From Typha latifolia (lineage: Eukaryota; Streptophyta; Magnoliopsida; Poales; Typhaceae): a stretch of DNA of 64,000 bases. Below are positions 38,891 through 52,000 of this stretch, piece by piece; the first letter of the stretch is position 1; each line of letters begins with the position of its first letter. The notes beneath the pieces are model-generated. The model did no database searches and was not told where the DNA came from. It saw nothing but the letters and a program-made list of their open reading frames with translations. The DNA lies in NCBI GenBank assembly GCA_019914945.1, contig CM034107.1, forward strand, positions 186,001 to 250,000, given 5' to 3'. Both the position numbers and the translations under genes were made by a program.

Positions 38891-41620
38891 TTAGATCTTC
38901 TTGCATTTTTAGTTTGCTTTAGGGACTCTCAGCTTCTTGTTCTTTTCTTATTCTTCATGTACAAATGCGAAAGAGTGTATATTAGGTGAGGAAGATGGAG
39001 AAATAATTGTATCCATGTGTGGAGGCAATGTTGAAACAATCTAGGAAAATAAATTAAATTTTATGTTCTTCTGATCACAAAATTCAAGCTTCGCCTTCCT
39101 GTTATGATGCTGTTGTTCAATTGTGAGGAATATATGTATATATATAATCGTAGGACGTGCCTAGCTATTAGCAAACATGCACTTCTGATCTACAGCAGAG
39201 GATCATGGTCTGCATCAATGTTTGCATCAAATAGAGTTGAGTTCATCATCTGACTGTTATTAAATTAAGATCTTTAGAATGCAAAAGCTGAGGAAGGGTA
39301 ACCTTTCCTAATGTAGTATAATCTTACTAGTTTACAAAATCACGATGGAACAAATAAGGAACTCTTTAGGATATAAGAATACGTCCATACTATTTGGAAA
39401 GCTGATTTAATTTGTTGACAAAATCTTTCTGGTTGTCTGTCACGCTACCTAACGCATTCGTCCTTCTTATCCGAATTGAGGAACTATGCGACACTGGATA
39501 GGGAGTTTGCAGTTAAAAAAGAAGAAGAAAGAACTAAACTAAAGAAGAGAGTAAAAAAAGGCAGCTTGGATGATGGTCAAGAAGCAACAACTTGAGGAGC
39601 AGCGTTTGATGCCAAAGCTGGCTGAGGTGGTGGATGGGTACAAAGTCCACTTTTATCATCAAGTTCTGTAGATTCCTGGAAGTTTCTGATGTACAAACTT
39701 GAGTTGAAATAGGAAGAGAGAGAGAGAGAAGATAAAAAGGTTACCCTTCAAAGAAATAAAAAGGCACCGGAGAGACTGCCTCGATCATTTTATATTATTA
39801 ATCTTTAGACACCATTAATGCAATGCGAGCAAGTGGGAAGATTGGTACTGTTTGGTAGGCTGTCATGTTTACTAGGAGCAGAAAGGATGCTGCATGTGGA
39901 AGCAGCTCAGATCTCAACATAAGAGAAGAAATTGAGAGAAATAATTCTTAGTTTATACTCTTTTGGAGGACCTTCGTAAACCGTGCTCGAGCTGTCTACT
40001 GATCATAATAGAAGTGATGAGATAGATGTGGTCCATTAATGCCAACTATTGCTGCTTATTTTGGGAGGATAAGAATGGCTATTTTAGGACAATAGTCAAT
40101 TCCATGGACCACCCCAAAGAGATTAACAACTGGTCAATTACATGAGGCCATGAAAAACATAAGATTACAACATGCATGCATCCACACTGTAGACTGTTTG
40201 AATCTATGGATCTCTCCTCTGTTACTTCAAATGAAGCCCTCCGAAACCGTTGATTCGAGCTATTATGTTTGTGGACTAGATCGATGATCTAGGCAAATCC
40301 TTCTCGTTGCCATGTGTTTCAGTTTAGACTAATTCCTCTCCTATGGACTCCAATATTTGTGTTAGTTTCAAGATGCCTGCAAGCAAGCAGTAGGCGATTG
40401 GCTCAAAGATATTCTTCTTAGCTTAATTTTTGGATGCACTTGAGAAAGTCGCCTTCCTAACCCAGCTAGTGCAAGTTTATAATATTTTGGTGATTCACTA
40501 CCACATAATTAGATGTTAATTGCATTTGTAAATCATGTTGCTCTTGGTCCACGGCCTTTATATAATTACTCCATTAATTATACATGCATAAAGTTAACCT
40601 CTTAATTTTTATCTAGTTCAGTAATATTTTTAAGTGGTTTCTAGTTCATACATATCATTCTGCTCAAAGAGTAAAATATGAGGCTTCGTACACCTCAAAG
40701 TTCACAGTACCTAGATACTTATTTATAAATTAGATCTCCTTAAATATATTTTACATTCAAACATCACACACACACACACCCACACACGCACATATATTTA
40801 TATAAGATAAATTATATGATCAATTATGCATAAAATTTTATCATAGGTGAAGAGGTATGATAAAGTTATGTAAAGCAAAATATTATATTTTATAACTATT
40901 ACAATAAATTATGAATAAAACTATAGAGGTACCTAATTTGAATTTAAAAGGTACATATAAAAATATTATTGAAAAGTTTATACACGAACTAAATGAAATC
41001 TTATTTTTGTGGGACTGGAATGTAATTTAGTAGTGGAGGCCTGGCGTTGGAGAAGTTCTTGGGCCATTATTATATGTTGACCCTTTGGGCCAATTCGGCC
41101 CATGGTCTTAAATGTTCCGATTTTTCTTCATCGATTTCATAAGTTGTCATTATGATCTACTTTTATCCCATAAACTTTGGAGATATATTTTTTTTTTCTT
41201 TGTATTAAATTAATGTTTCACTCGATCTATTACGTACGAAGCATCGTCATGTTGCTTAGATAAGTGGGATGACGTCAAGAGATATTTGAACTGGAAGCAA
41301 GCATCCTATCATTGGCATCCCCACTCAAAAGAAACAGAGATGTATGTATATATTGCGATTCTGTTCCTACTAATCTAAGTGGGAATTCTTAAAGACTGGG
41401 GATCAGTGGGAATTACATAAACAAAGAACAGGATGCCCTCAAGCAACACGAGAGCACTACAGCCACTGCTTACCAAACAGAAGAATTAGAGAATAACACA
41501 TGACTAATTGATTGAGATCAAAATACAGGTAGCATAGTTGAAGGGAATCCAATTCCGATCTTTCTCCTCCTTTAAATTAAACTCAGGAGACTTCCAAAGA
41601 AATTGGCAACTTACTTTAGT
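38891..41620. other. Intergenic region
   Basis: Follows the RAV 3' UTR. AT-rich with a (CA)n at about 40768-40790, a TGACGTCA palindrome at 41270-41277 and scattered TA runs. On the minus strand near 39590-39740 about 70 codons are open and end in a Pro/Ala-rich stretch (HPPPQPALASNAAPQVVAS-stop), but no ATG begins it. No supportable gene. Confidence 0.5.
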
Positions 41621-41628
41621 AGAAGAGC

Positions 41629-41835
41629 ATGAAGCAGAGGGAGCCGAGAAAGTACTTTGTGATGAGGCTCCTCTGCTGCATCCCCGATGCAGCGATACAT
41701 TCGGCGGAAGGCGAGATCGTAAAACCTCCACGTCCTAAAATTACCCGAAGGTCTTCTTCTGGTCCCTCATCTTCATCTCGTGGAGATGGAGGAAGTCGTG
41801 CCACCAGCCCTACCAAACGACTTGAAGAGAACTAG
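41629..41835 (+). CDS. Possible small protein of 68 residues
   Basis: ATG at 41629, stop at 41833. Sequence begins MKQREPRKYFVMRLLCCIPD and ends in a Ser/Gly/Arg-rich tail (SSGPSSSSRGDGGSRATSP). GC content and codon-like structure rise here relative to the flanks. The opposite strand is also open over most of this range but has no ATG start. It could be a small gene, the last exon of one, or a 5' exon belonging to a transcript that reads into the MurG gene. I do not recognise it. Confidence 0.35.
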   Translation: MKQREPRKYFVMRLLCCIPDAAIHSAEGEIVKPPRPKITRRSSSGPSSSSRGDGGSRATSPTKRLEEN

Positions 41836-42092
41836 AAAAGGCTACTCGTTTATATATATATATATATATATGAAGATGCAATATGAATGAAGTAACTATT
41901 CTTCTTTTTCATGTAGATCATGATCTCGTGTATTTCAATTTTATATTGGGAACATGAAGGAGGATATATATATATATTATATAAAGGATTCCTTTCCCTA
42001 GAATGCCTACCTAACTTATTTGGCTGTTTCCGTTTTACTAACATACACGTTTATTTCACAAACCTGACTTATTATATGATCCGTATACATAT

Positions 42093-42125
<33 letters not shown>

Positions 42126-42168
42126 CTAGTGCCCTGTTTGGAGTATGGAGTGAGAACACTAGAGTGCT
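41836..42168. other. Short spacer upstream of the MurG homologue
   Basis: AT-rich with (TA)n at 41851-41872 and a (CA)n(TA)n compound repeat at about 42090-42126, only about 45 bp before the MurG start codon. Confidence 0.7.
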
Positions 42169-45100
42169 ATGGCTCCTCTCTCTTCTTCGCTTTCCTTGTC
42201 TCTCTTCCCTCTCGCAGTATCAAGAACTCCGTTAAGGCAGGTATCACCCCTCTCTCTAAAACTTCCTCTACGCTCTCTCTATAACTATTCTTTACCTCCA
42301 CCAACTTCTACTACACCACCTCGCTCAGGTCCGATCACCACTACCGCCGCCGTCTCCAACTCTACTGCTGCCTCGCCGTCGATGGCGACAGCGATCTCGG
42401 CAGGATTAAGCACGCTCCTCCCAACCCCCGTATCGCCCTCGCCGGCGGCGGCACCGGCGGCCATATTTACCCTGCGATCGCGATCGCTGACGAGATCCGC
42501 AACGCCGCCCCTGGCGCGGAACTCCTCTTCCTCGGGTCGGAGAGCGGGATGGAGGCCTCTGCTGTACCCGCCGCTGGGTACACCTTCTCCCCCGTCCCTC
42601 GCATCCGCCTCTACCGCCCCGTGCTGCTCTCCCCCGCTAACCTCCTCCTCCCCTTCTTCCTCCTCCGGTCGATCGCGGTCAGCTTCGCCATCCTCCGCCG
42701 CTTCCGCCCCGACGTCGTCGTCGGCACCGGCGGGTACGTTGCCTTCCCCGTCTGCGCCGCCGCCTTCATCGCTGGGATCAAGATCGTGATCCAGGAGCAG
42801 AACAGCTTCCCGGGGCTCACAAACCGTTCTCTAGCCCCGTTTGCCGAAAAGATCTTCCTCGCCTTCAATGGGTGCGTCAAATACTTCCCCAAGCCCAAGT
42901 GCTTGGTGTACGGGAATCCTATCAGGCTTTCGCTGCGGAGGTACACGTCGAAGGCGGTGGCGAGATCTCATTTCTTCCCCAAGATTGGGGATAAGGCGCA
43001 CATCGTGCTCGTGCTCGGGGGTACGGTCGGCGCGAGCGCGATCAACATTGCGGTGCTTAATATGTATTATGAGATGCTACTGGAGCATAAAGATAGGTAT
43101 GTTATATGGCAGACAGGCGCAGACGGGTACCCCGAGATGGAGAGCCTCGTCAAGAACAACCGACGATTGCTACTCACCCCGTGAGTTGGTCCTTTCGAAC
43201 TTCATATGCATTGCTTCCTATACTTATCCCTTGTAACTCTGCTCTCAGATCATCCTACTTATTGACTTTGATGAATTTTAAATTTTCTTTAAAGCTCTTA
43301 AAGGTTATACGCTAACTATTCAGTTAATTGAGTTTGAGATAACCACAACTACTAGTACTTTTCTTATGCTTGCGACATGGTAATAACTTTTTACTATCCT
43401 CAGGAATCAAGAATTTCTAAGATCAAAGATTTAGATATGCAAATAGTTCCTCATTTGAAATTATGATGCATAACTTCAAGTACCAATTCTACATCAGTAC
43501 TACCTGTAATCTAAAAAAGCTAATGATTCTTGAACTTGCTAGAGGGTTTTCCAAGTGCCTAGTTTGGCTAAAGTGTTTGAATTGTTCTTGTCATCAGTGC
43601 CAATTTGAAAGTTGCATGAATTAGTGTACCAATTTTGGTGGACCAATATTTTCATTTGTCTCATGCTTAATCTTTTTGTTGATGAACTCTGATGTACATT
43701 TAATATAGATGATCATAAGTTTTTGAGTTTGAGATCTGCTATGTGTCATACTGCAGAGGCAAAGTAGCACCATTTTGTTTTATCATCACGTACTACTATT
43801 AATTTCTCTAATCTTCTTCTTGTACGCATTCATCAGTTTTCTATTAAGGTGATAGATATAAAATCAAGGCTAACAAAGATTTACTTATCCACTTCCATTA
43901 TCTATTCCATTTTCTTATGTTTACCAACTAGAAATTGTTCTTAATTTGTGAAGGTTCTTGGATGCTATGGACATGGCTTATGCTGCCGCTGATGTCGTAG
44001 TTACTCGAGCTGGCGCAATGACTTGTACTGAGATATTGACCACTGGAAAACCATCAGTTCTGGTATTATATTCTTTTTGACAATATACTAAAAGTACGTA
44101 GATTTTACTGCCATATATATAATCAAAATGATAGCAACTGTTGTTCATATTTATTTTGCTGATATGTATGATAGGTTGCTACATTTTGTTGCGTCAGGTA
44201 GGCGGTGTTGATTACTAATTACAAAAATGTGGTGACACTTATACAGTGCTTCTAATTATTACTAATATCTTTTTGTCTCAGCATATTGTGCTGAAATACA
44301 TTGTGAAGAAATTGTAAGTGTAAATAAATAACAACTTTTCTAAGTACATAGATGTGGTAGGAGCATTAAATGTGATACAAAATCTTATAGCTCTGTGCTA
44401 TCTGACAATGTCTGATTGTATATAGTATAGATTCGATAGCCAAAACTCATTGTCATGTTAGCTACTCTTAACAATTTTAGCGAATTATGCGTACGTACTA
44501 GTGCTGTTTATTTTGAAAGTTTCTTTGCTAATATTTCTATTTTTCCAATCCTATTAATTCGGTGCAAGAATTTCTTGTTGAGCATTATAGAAGTGAACTT
44601 GTTCTAGATGCTTACTGAATCATTGACAAGTATCAGTAAATAACCATCTTACAACTATATTTTTCTTCATCCCCAAGACAAGAAACTTTTGTTAGGTTAC
44701 TGTGACAAATTCAAGTTTCTTTTATTTTGTATTATCTTTGCTAACGTTACATTTTCAAGCAAGTTCTTTTTTATGCTCTTTGCATCTTTCACTTAGCATA
44801 TTTTATTATTTTAGATACCGCAACCTGATTCTGCCGATGATCATCAAACGAAAAATGCTTACATTATGGCGGATATAGCAGGATCGAGGGTCTTAACAGA
44901 AGATGAACTTGATTCAAGTAGTCTTGTAGCTGCAATTGATGAAATTTTAGGTAAGTTGGCCCTTTGTCTGGTTTTAGAATCTTATTCAGATTTCAGATCT
45001 CTTTAGTTCAAATTTGGTCTTCAGAATATCAGAAGTATAAAGTAGCTCACAGACCTATTTGTAGAGATTCTTAGAAACTTGAGTTGTAAGCGGTTTTACA

Positions 45101-46193
45101 TTATCTCTCTAGAACTACGACATGATTCAAGTTTCCTATATTTAACAAGATAACTTATAATTCTTCTATAATATAGGTTTTATAATATCAATGAACTAAT
45201 AGAGCTACGTGCCTGTAAGTTGATGTGAGATTCAAAGAAGCAGAAGGAAGAAGCCATATCTCTGCTTGCAGACTGCAAGCTATTCCATAAAGTAAACAAA
45301 AAATTATGTTATATAATAAGCACATGCTCTGACGCAAAAAAGCTGATTCCCTTTGCAAACACTTTGGACTGGTATTGGGAAAGCACTACATGTTGCTTCT
45401 TCAGGACTATCTTCAAATTGTCAGTCTTTGGAACAAGTGAAATTAATTACAGTATTATTATACTGGGAGATAGCCTGTGGAATGTTGATGAAGTCTAGAA
45501 GCAGTCTACCAGATTTCTTCATAAAAGAAGGATATTGGAGAGAACTTTATGAAAGAATAGTATGAAGCTGCAAATAATGCTGATCAATGTTTACTGGTGT
45601 TCCGAAAAAAGGAACTTGGTTACTATCGATTGATCGGATGCTTGAAATGAAATGATTGAAGAATGTGTTTGCAAGTAACAACAGTAGGTTTCGTTACAGA
45701 GTGAAAAATGAATTTCATCAGCTGAAGGATTACTTTGTGAACATTTAATCTCATATCTAGTCAGTCACAGAAATTATATTTAATGATTTCATTTATACAA
45801 TCTAGTTATGTTGTGTCCGCTGCCAATCTGATGGCGAGCCTCATTTTTTCTCAAATACATGCATGAATTGATACACTTGTCAAATTAATTAAACTTTGAA
45901 TATTTAGATAATGAATCATTTTTCCTGATATTGTTAATGTATAACTAACTACATTATTTGTTGGGCAACATTTATGACAAATGAGGTTATCTTCATATAG
46001 CTGTTCTATTTGACCTACTGGCTAATTTTGTCATACCTTATGGGTACTCAATAATGTTAATCTGGAGTATACAGGCGATGAAAGCCTGATGGCGGAGATG
46101 TCGGAGAAGGCATTGAGAGCGGCACGCCCTAATGCTGCTGCTGATATTGCTCAATGCATTATTTCTCTCATCACCTTGTCCTCTTCGAAGTGA
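42169..46193 (+). CDS. murG: MurG-like UDP-GlcNAc:lipid-I glycosyltransferase homologue, plastid-type (N-terminal frame unresolved)
   Basis: MurG adds GlcNAc to lipid I in peptidoglycan synthesis; land plants keep a nuclear, plastid-targeted homologue. Clear MurG exons: about 42330-43180, 43954-44062, 44815-44950 and 46075-46193, phases consistent. Motifs: glycine loop [20 protein letters not shown], second loop [13 protein letters not shown] with [21 protein letters not shown], third loop [13 protein letters not shown] (bacterial MurG usually has GGSxGA), [20 protein letters not shown], and [15 protein letters not shown] where other plant copies have a VAEGHQ-like segment. The ATG at 42169 opens a Ser/Leu-rich, transit-like peptide ([15 protein letters not shown]…) but in a different frame from the MurG domain, whose own frame has a stop at 42282-42284 and no ATG before the glycine loop. 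A phase-2 splice such as CC|GTTAAG (GT at 42234) to CAG|G at 42329 would reconcile them; a frameshift is the alternative. Confidence 0.85.
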
Positions 46194-48382
46194 TGTTTCT
46201 GTACGAGAAAAGGTTTGCTTCTTTGTGATAGCCTTATTTTCTCTTTCATCGTTTTCCCATCTAGGAGTACCATTTTGTCAGATTTCAGTATTATGCAAAG
46301 ATATATGGAAGGAGTCATGTAAATTGCGGGAAGGATAAAATTCATGTTATGATCCTAATTCCAACCGAGTATTGAAAGCTTTGGGACCAATCCCAGTGTC
46401 CAGTGACATATGCATGTGTGAGCTTATTTTTCTCCTTGTTGTAGTGAGAAAAGGCTTTTCTAAGCTTAATTGTATCACATTTTCATATTCTTTATATTTA
46501 TCAAGGACAATACTTCTGTCATGGAATCTATTGAATTTGTTCTTTCCTTTTTGAAATTGTGAAGTAGAAACAAGAGGAAAATGAAAGAATTATTTGGTCC
46601 TGTGCAGTATATATCCCGACGAATCCATTTGAGTATGAATAACAACTTCTCTATCAAAGTATCAGATGCTGCCGCCTTACATTTCTGAAAATTCGATCTC
46701 ATGCTGTCGCATCTCCTCTCGTAAGTATTGGAAAAATCATCAACGCTCTGCTTATATGCACACAAATAAGTCTTTGGAGATGGTGATGTAACAACAACAG
46801 GTTGCATATGATACAATTCCACAAGAATCTTTTGTATTCCTTGCTTCACGATGGATGGTCCTATATCTTTCCTAGATAACTGATTGAAAGATATGGAGAA
46901 GAAATAGTCTGAAATGAGTCCTATTTATTTAAACCAATGATTGGATCTGATTCTAAATTTTAGAACTGGACTAGTTGTCATGCTAGTGTTGGACTCCACC
47001 ACCACTCCACTTGCAGTCGAAAAAAAAAATTAAAAAAAAAAATCAAATAGCTAGAATTAGAGCTCAACCCGTACTTGTCCACCTACCTGCAGGCTGCAGC
47101 ACTTATTGCCAACTCACGGGTACCATGAGTGACCACGATAGCATAGTGATATTTGATGAGTTTTTTTTTTTTTAAAAAAAATTTAATTACTATGACACGT
47201 TTTCATCGGAACTCTATAGGTAGACGATTTCCTTTTTTCTCTTTTGTTAAAATTATTATGTATCAATTGTTCTTAGCTCCTCCTAGTTGGAGATTTAGAA
47301 TTTTCTTTTTCCTCCTCTTTGCTTGGCGGGAGCGGCAACCGACCAGTCTATGTAAGACTGCTATTTGGGCTGTTCATTAGTTTGTCAAAAGCAAGACAGA
47401 CACAACAACCTCCACGCAAGACAAAAAAGTAAAAGATAGTCCAAAGACTTGGAGCCCTGAGCTTTTCAGAGTTGGAACTTCTCTTTATTTTAAACTGAAT
47501 GACTTTTGCTCCTTTTGCCTGTTTAATTTTTCCACTTTTTCAAGAAATGAACTTTCTTTATGTTAAAATTGCTTCTTTTTAGGACCTTGCCCTCTTGCCA
47601 TTTGCCAATTGCCAATTGCCAATTGCCAATTGCCAATTGCCAATAGGAGGTTGTATTTAGATCAGAGAACGGTGGTGTATTCACTCAGGAATCACCATCT
47701 TTCTTCACAAAATTATTGTAAACTGCACTGCACATCAATTGCTCCTAGTTCCAAGTGGTGGTGGGACCCAACCCCTCATGCTACGTGTCTAGCTTGACTC
47801 CAACAAGACACTTTCTTTAATAGTGCCATGAAAGCACCTATAAATGCCTACAGATCTAACTAAAGCTCCAAAATTATAATTGTAGTAGTGTGCCCTCTAA
47901 CTTAATTTGGACGCAAAAATTTGATTCATTTCCACCACCAAGCTGTACCGCATTTATTTGAACCAGTCCTTAGGATATCGAATGAGCAGTTATACTAAGC
48001 ATAACATATAATGCTAGTAATATATATATATATACACGTGCATATAGAATTAAATTTGGGGGGAGAGGATTTGTATAGAAAACGAGTGATAGATAATTTA
48101 TATAATTAAGAGGGATATTATGAGGGTTTGGAAATGTGCGGCTTGACAAGGAGCAAAAGATTAGGATCCGTAGAAGACCCGAAAGTCACTTTTAGATTAA
48201 GACACTTTTGGGGAGCTTCCTACAATATGGTTGGATAGATGGCAGTGAGATCTTATCAGGTACAGTTTGTTGGTGCATCGAAAATATATTGGTTGGATTA
48301 TCTCTTTCTTAGCACAACTTCTTAGTTTTGACTTTGGATGGTAAATAAATACCATTTTGGCAAGTCATGACCAATAATGAGA

Positions 48383-48420
<38 letters not shown>

Positions 48421-48611
48421 GTAACAGGCAATGGAACTCGGTTCTTGCAAATTCTCTGCTAGAAAAGCACCACGCACCTAACGCTAGAATGCCCAATTGG
48501 TCCCTTGGTAGCCGTGAAGCTTATATATAATATATTCTTTAAAATGTAGCTCTACTGTAAGAGGTCAAATCAATTAGAACTTCCCCAACCTTCCATCCAC
48601 CCTGCAATATA

Positions 48612-48649
<38 letters not shown>

Positions 48650-49092
48650 GATCAGTAAATAGAGAGAGAGAGAAGTAGAAATTTAAAATAAAACAATATC
48701 ACGTGCTGAAAAATAAAAGCAAGTGGGACGGACAGTGGACAGTCCATCCTCACATTCGCACGCCCTTTTTTGACCATTTGACCTTAAAGTCTAATATATT
48801 ATAATTTTGAGGCTCCTTTTAACAAATCCCGTTGCTATGATTACTTATTTTTACTTGGGTTAAAAATGAAAATTATGTAACCCGCAATAGTTGGCAACTA
48901 CTGGTGCACATTTCATGGTACATTGTCGTCGACTCGTTGATGAATCTACCATCTACTTGATGCTATTGCTAGACAACAAAAAGCTTTAGCTTCCTCATCC
49001 TCTCTTCTCCTTCTATACTTCCTCCACATCCCAACAAAAACTTCTCACTAAAATTATTCTTCTCTCTCTCTCTCTCTCTCGGAACCCTAGCC
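46194..49092. other. Intergenic region
   Basis: AT-rich spacer with a six-copy TTGCCAA heptamer array (47602-47643), (TA)n followed by poly-T at 48381-48420, (TA)n at about 48615-48650 and a short (CT)n leader at 49064-49080. Minus-strand open frames near 46475-46849 have no recognisable content. No gene seen. Confidence 0.55.
47602..47643. repeat. Six tandem copies of TTGCCAA
   Basis: Six perfect heptamers; each junction creates CCAAT on the plus strand and the array is preceded by a related TTGCCAT. It lies in spacer, about 1.4 kb from the nearest start codon. Confidence 0.92.
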
Positions 49093-52000
49093 ATGGCCTC
49101 GCCACCGCCGGACCGCCGTGGCCTTCGGCGGTTCCTCCTTGGACCTTCCTCGAAGACGCTCGAGAGGAACCCCCTCATCTCGCCTCCCCCTTCCTCCCCG
49201 CCTCCGGCTTCGTCATCGTCGGCGGAGAAGAAGAAGGGCTTCGCCTCCGCCGCGCTCCGCGGGTTCGGCTGTGCCTCGGCGGCGGCGTCCCAAGCCTACG
49301 CCCCCGGTGGAGCGGCCGCCGCAGTTCGGTCTTCAGCCGACTGGCAGGGTAAGCGACCGCGGCGGCGGAGGGGGAAAGAGAAGAGGAAGGAGAGGCGGAG
49401 TAGTGGTGGGGGCGTTGATGTCGGCGATGTGTGGTGTGCCCCTGGGATTCCATTCGCCGCGGACGCGTCGGTGGATTGCGTCGTCTCCCACCATCACACG
49501 TTGGGGAGAGGGAGGAACGAGGCCGAGAGGATTCATAGAGAGGTTTCCTAGATCTGCTTCTTTTCAAAGTTTTGATCTTTTTGGTTTTCCTGGATTTAGT
49601 TTTCTTTGGGGATTTAGATTGATGGGTTTTTCTGCATCTAATTTCATTTTTTTCCTCTCAATTTGGTTGATAAAAAAGATTCTTTTCTTTTTCAGAGGGC
49701 TTGCGTTTCTAGAAGGGTCACCATGCAAGAACAGATATCATCCTTCATGGATTCGCCTTCAGATCTTGATGCGCCTTTCTTTGGATCTGAGTTTCTTCCG
49801 TCAGGGCGCCTTCGTCATATGCGAGGTTATCATCGTTCACCGGGAGGGCTTGAAGAGGTAATCGGTTAGATGTTCTCATCCATTATAATTAGGAAAATGG
49901 TTTGGTACTTGGAGATAATCGCATGTTTATTTAGTCACGGTTATTGAAGTATGTACAATTTGTTCTTGTTTGTTGGGTTTATAGGTTAACATTGATTCTG
50001 TTTGCTTGATTCGTCCAACTGTATATATATATTTTGATTTGTTGACTTTGTACAGAAGAGTAGTAGCAAATAATTATCTATAGGACCACTGACTCATCAT
50101 TGGACATGGTTTCTGGTATCTGAGGAAGAGTTCCTCTACAGTCTTTATTAGTCCTCCATCTGGTTGGTAATTGGTATCTTTATTTCTCAACTCTTTTATA
50201 TTATTAAAATCAAAGGAGGAGAAAAGAATGATCGTAATTTAGAAATCTTGGTAAGCTAACCTACAGATGAACTTGTAAAGAACCTTTAGGTATAGGTAGC
50301 ATAAAGTATATGTTTTTGATCTTCCCTTACTCAACAACGTGCAATCTTTTTTCCCCTGATCAAAGGTTACCCCATCCGTCAACAATTTAGGCCCAGCTTT
50401 GCCATACCAGTGAGGCAAAGGCAATCATAAGGATTAAACTAAGGACTTGGCTCCTAGCTGTAGGTTAGTGATGTTTTCTGTATTAGATTAATAAATTTGT
50501 TTCACTAACATTGTGGATCCGAATTTAACTGCTTATGCAGATAAGAATAAATTTGACTTTTTAATCGTTAAGAGGTCCAAGTGAACTAGTTTATTTTTAT
50601 TGCAAAATGGAAATACTTCTTATTGGGTCAGAGAAAACTTGGAACAAGCATGCATTCTGTACCATTATCCTCTTTGTATGATATAAGTAAAGACTGAAAA
50701 GGAGCCAAAAGGATCAAAGGGAATGGCCAAACAGACTTTGGGAGTACTGTTGCTCTTTGATTCGGCAGAGAAGTACTATGACTTAGTTCCATGGTTAGCT
50801 CTGTATTATGCTTTGTGGGTCAGATCACATGTTACCTTTTTCTGCCCATACTGTTGAGGAAAATTGAAAGTAACCTAAGATTATTACATGATATAAGTGG
50901 GGAGCTTGAGTTGTATAAAAAATAACTATATGTATGCCATTCAGTAGAGAGTTCCTTAACATATCTACTGTTATATGGAACCCACTTCTGCTGCAAGCTA
51001 CAATGCTGATACTTCCAGGTGGCATACACAATGTGCTGAATTTTGGATGAAAACACCACACTCACTCAAAATATCAAGTTCTGTCTGTTTAACAATCTTC
51101 CTGTTAACCTCTACTCTACAAATGCTTGGGGGAACCTTTTCGATATCCCAGCCTTATGATGTATCAACTGTGCACTTGTGAATGAGTTTTAAGGGGAGCT
51201 TATGTCAAATGAGCAGTAAGATTCAATGTGGATAGTATTTAGTCTAAATAACTTCGCTTTGATTTCGATAGGGAAAAATGTTGTCAGTATGGGAGCTCTT
51301 ATGCTCAAAGCCTATAAAGTAAGGAGAGGAGAGGAGAGGAGACTACTAGGGGGTGAAGTTTAGATGAGCATGCAGGTTGGCTGATACAAGAATTGTGAAT
51401 ATTTTTTGAATGAGGAAAAAAACAGACTATGCATGTGCAACACAGACATGCACACATCTAATGTCATTGAAAATATTAGGAAATAGTAGCGCACCTCTCT
51501 ACATGCATTCACACATAAACTTACGGCTATTGCTTTAGTGAAAATAGTATGTTATACATGCTTTTCAGGCAACTTATGTTGGATCAAAGGATCCTTCAGG
51601 ATCTATGCTAACCATATGCCAAATTTGCAGATCATGATGTTCCAGACTAGAGTGTTGTTGGGAGGTATGGATATGTATGATAGATATCAGGATTGGCGCC
51701 TTGATGTTGATAATATGACATATGAGGTGATTGTCTTCTTAGATTTCTCTTATTTCATTTGTCTCGGTCATTGTATAGTAAGCAGGATATCAGATTCTCG
51801 TCTTCCATGTTACAGGAATTGCTTGAGCTAGGAGATAAGATTGGTTATGTCAGCACTGGGTTGAGAGAGGATGAGATTATACGCAGTCTCAGGAAAGTTA
51901 AACACACGGTTTTTGATGCTTCAATGATTTCGACTGAATTGGAACGGAAATGTAGCATTTGCCAAGTACATCCTTGATACTATCTACTTGTTACTTTTTT

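Noticed and set aside
39590..39740. Minus-strand open stretch ending in a Pro/Ala-rich peptide
   Set aside because: About 70 codons are open but no ATG begins the frame and part of it is a (CT)n repeat; no family recognised.
45350..45565. Open frame in the last intron of the MurG gene
   Set aside because: Lies wholly inside an intron, not recognisable as a transposon protein, and MurG exons splice around it.
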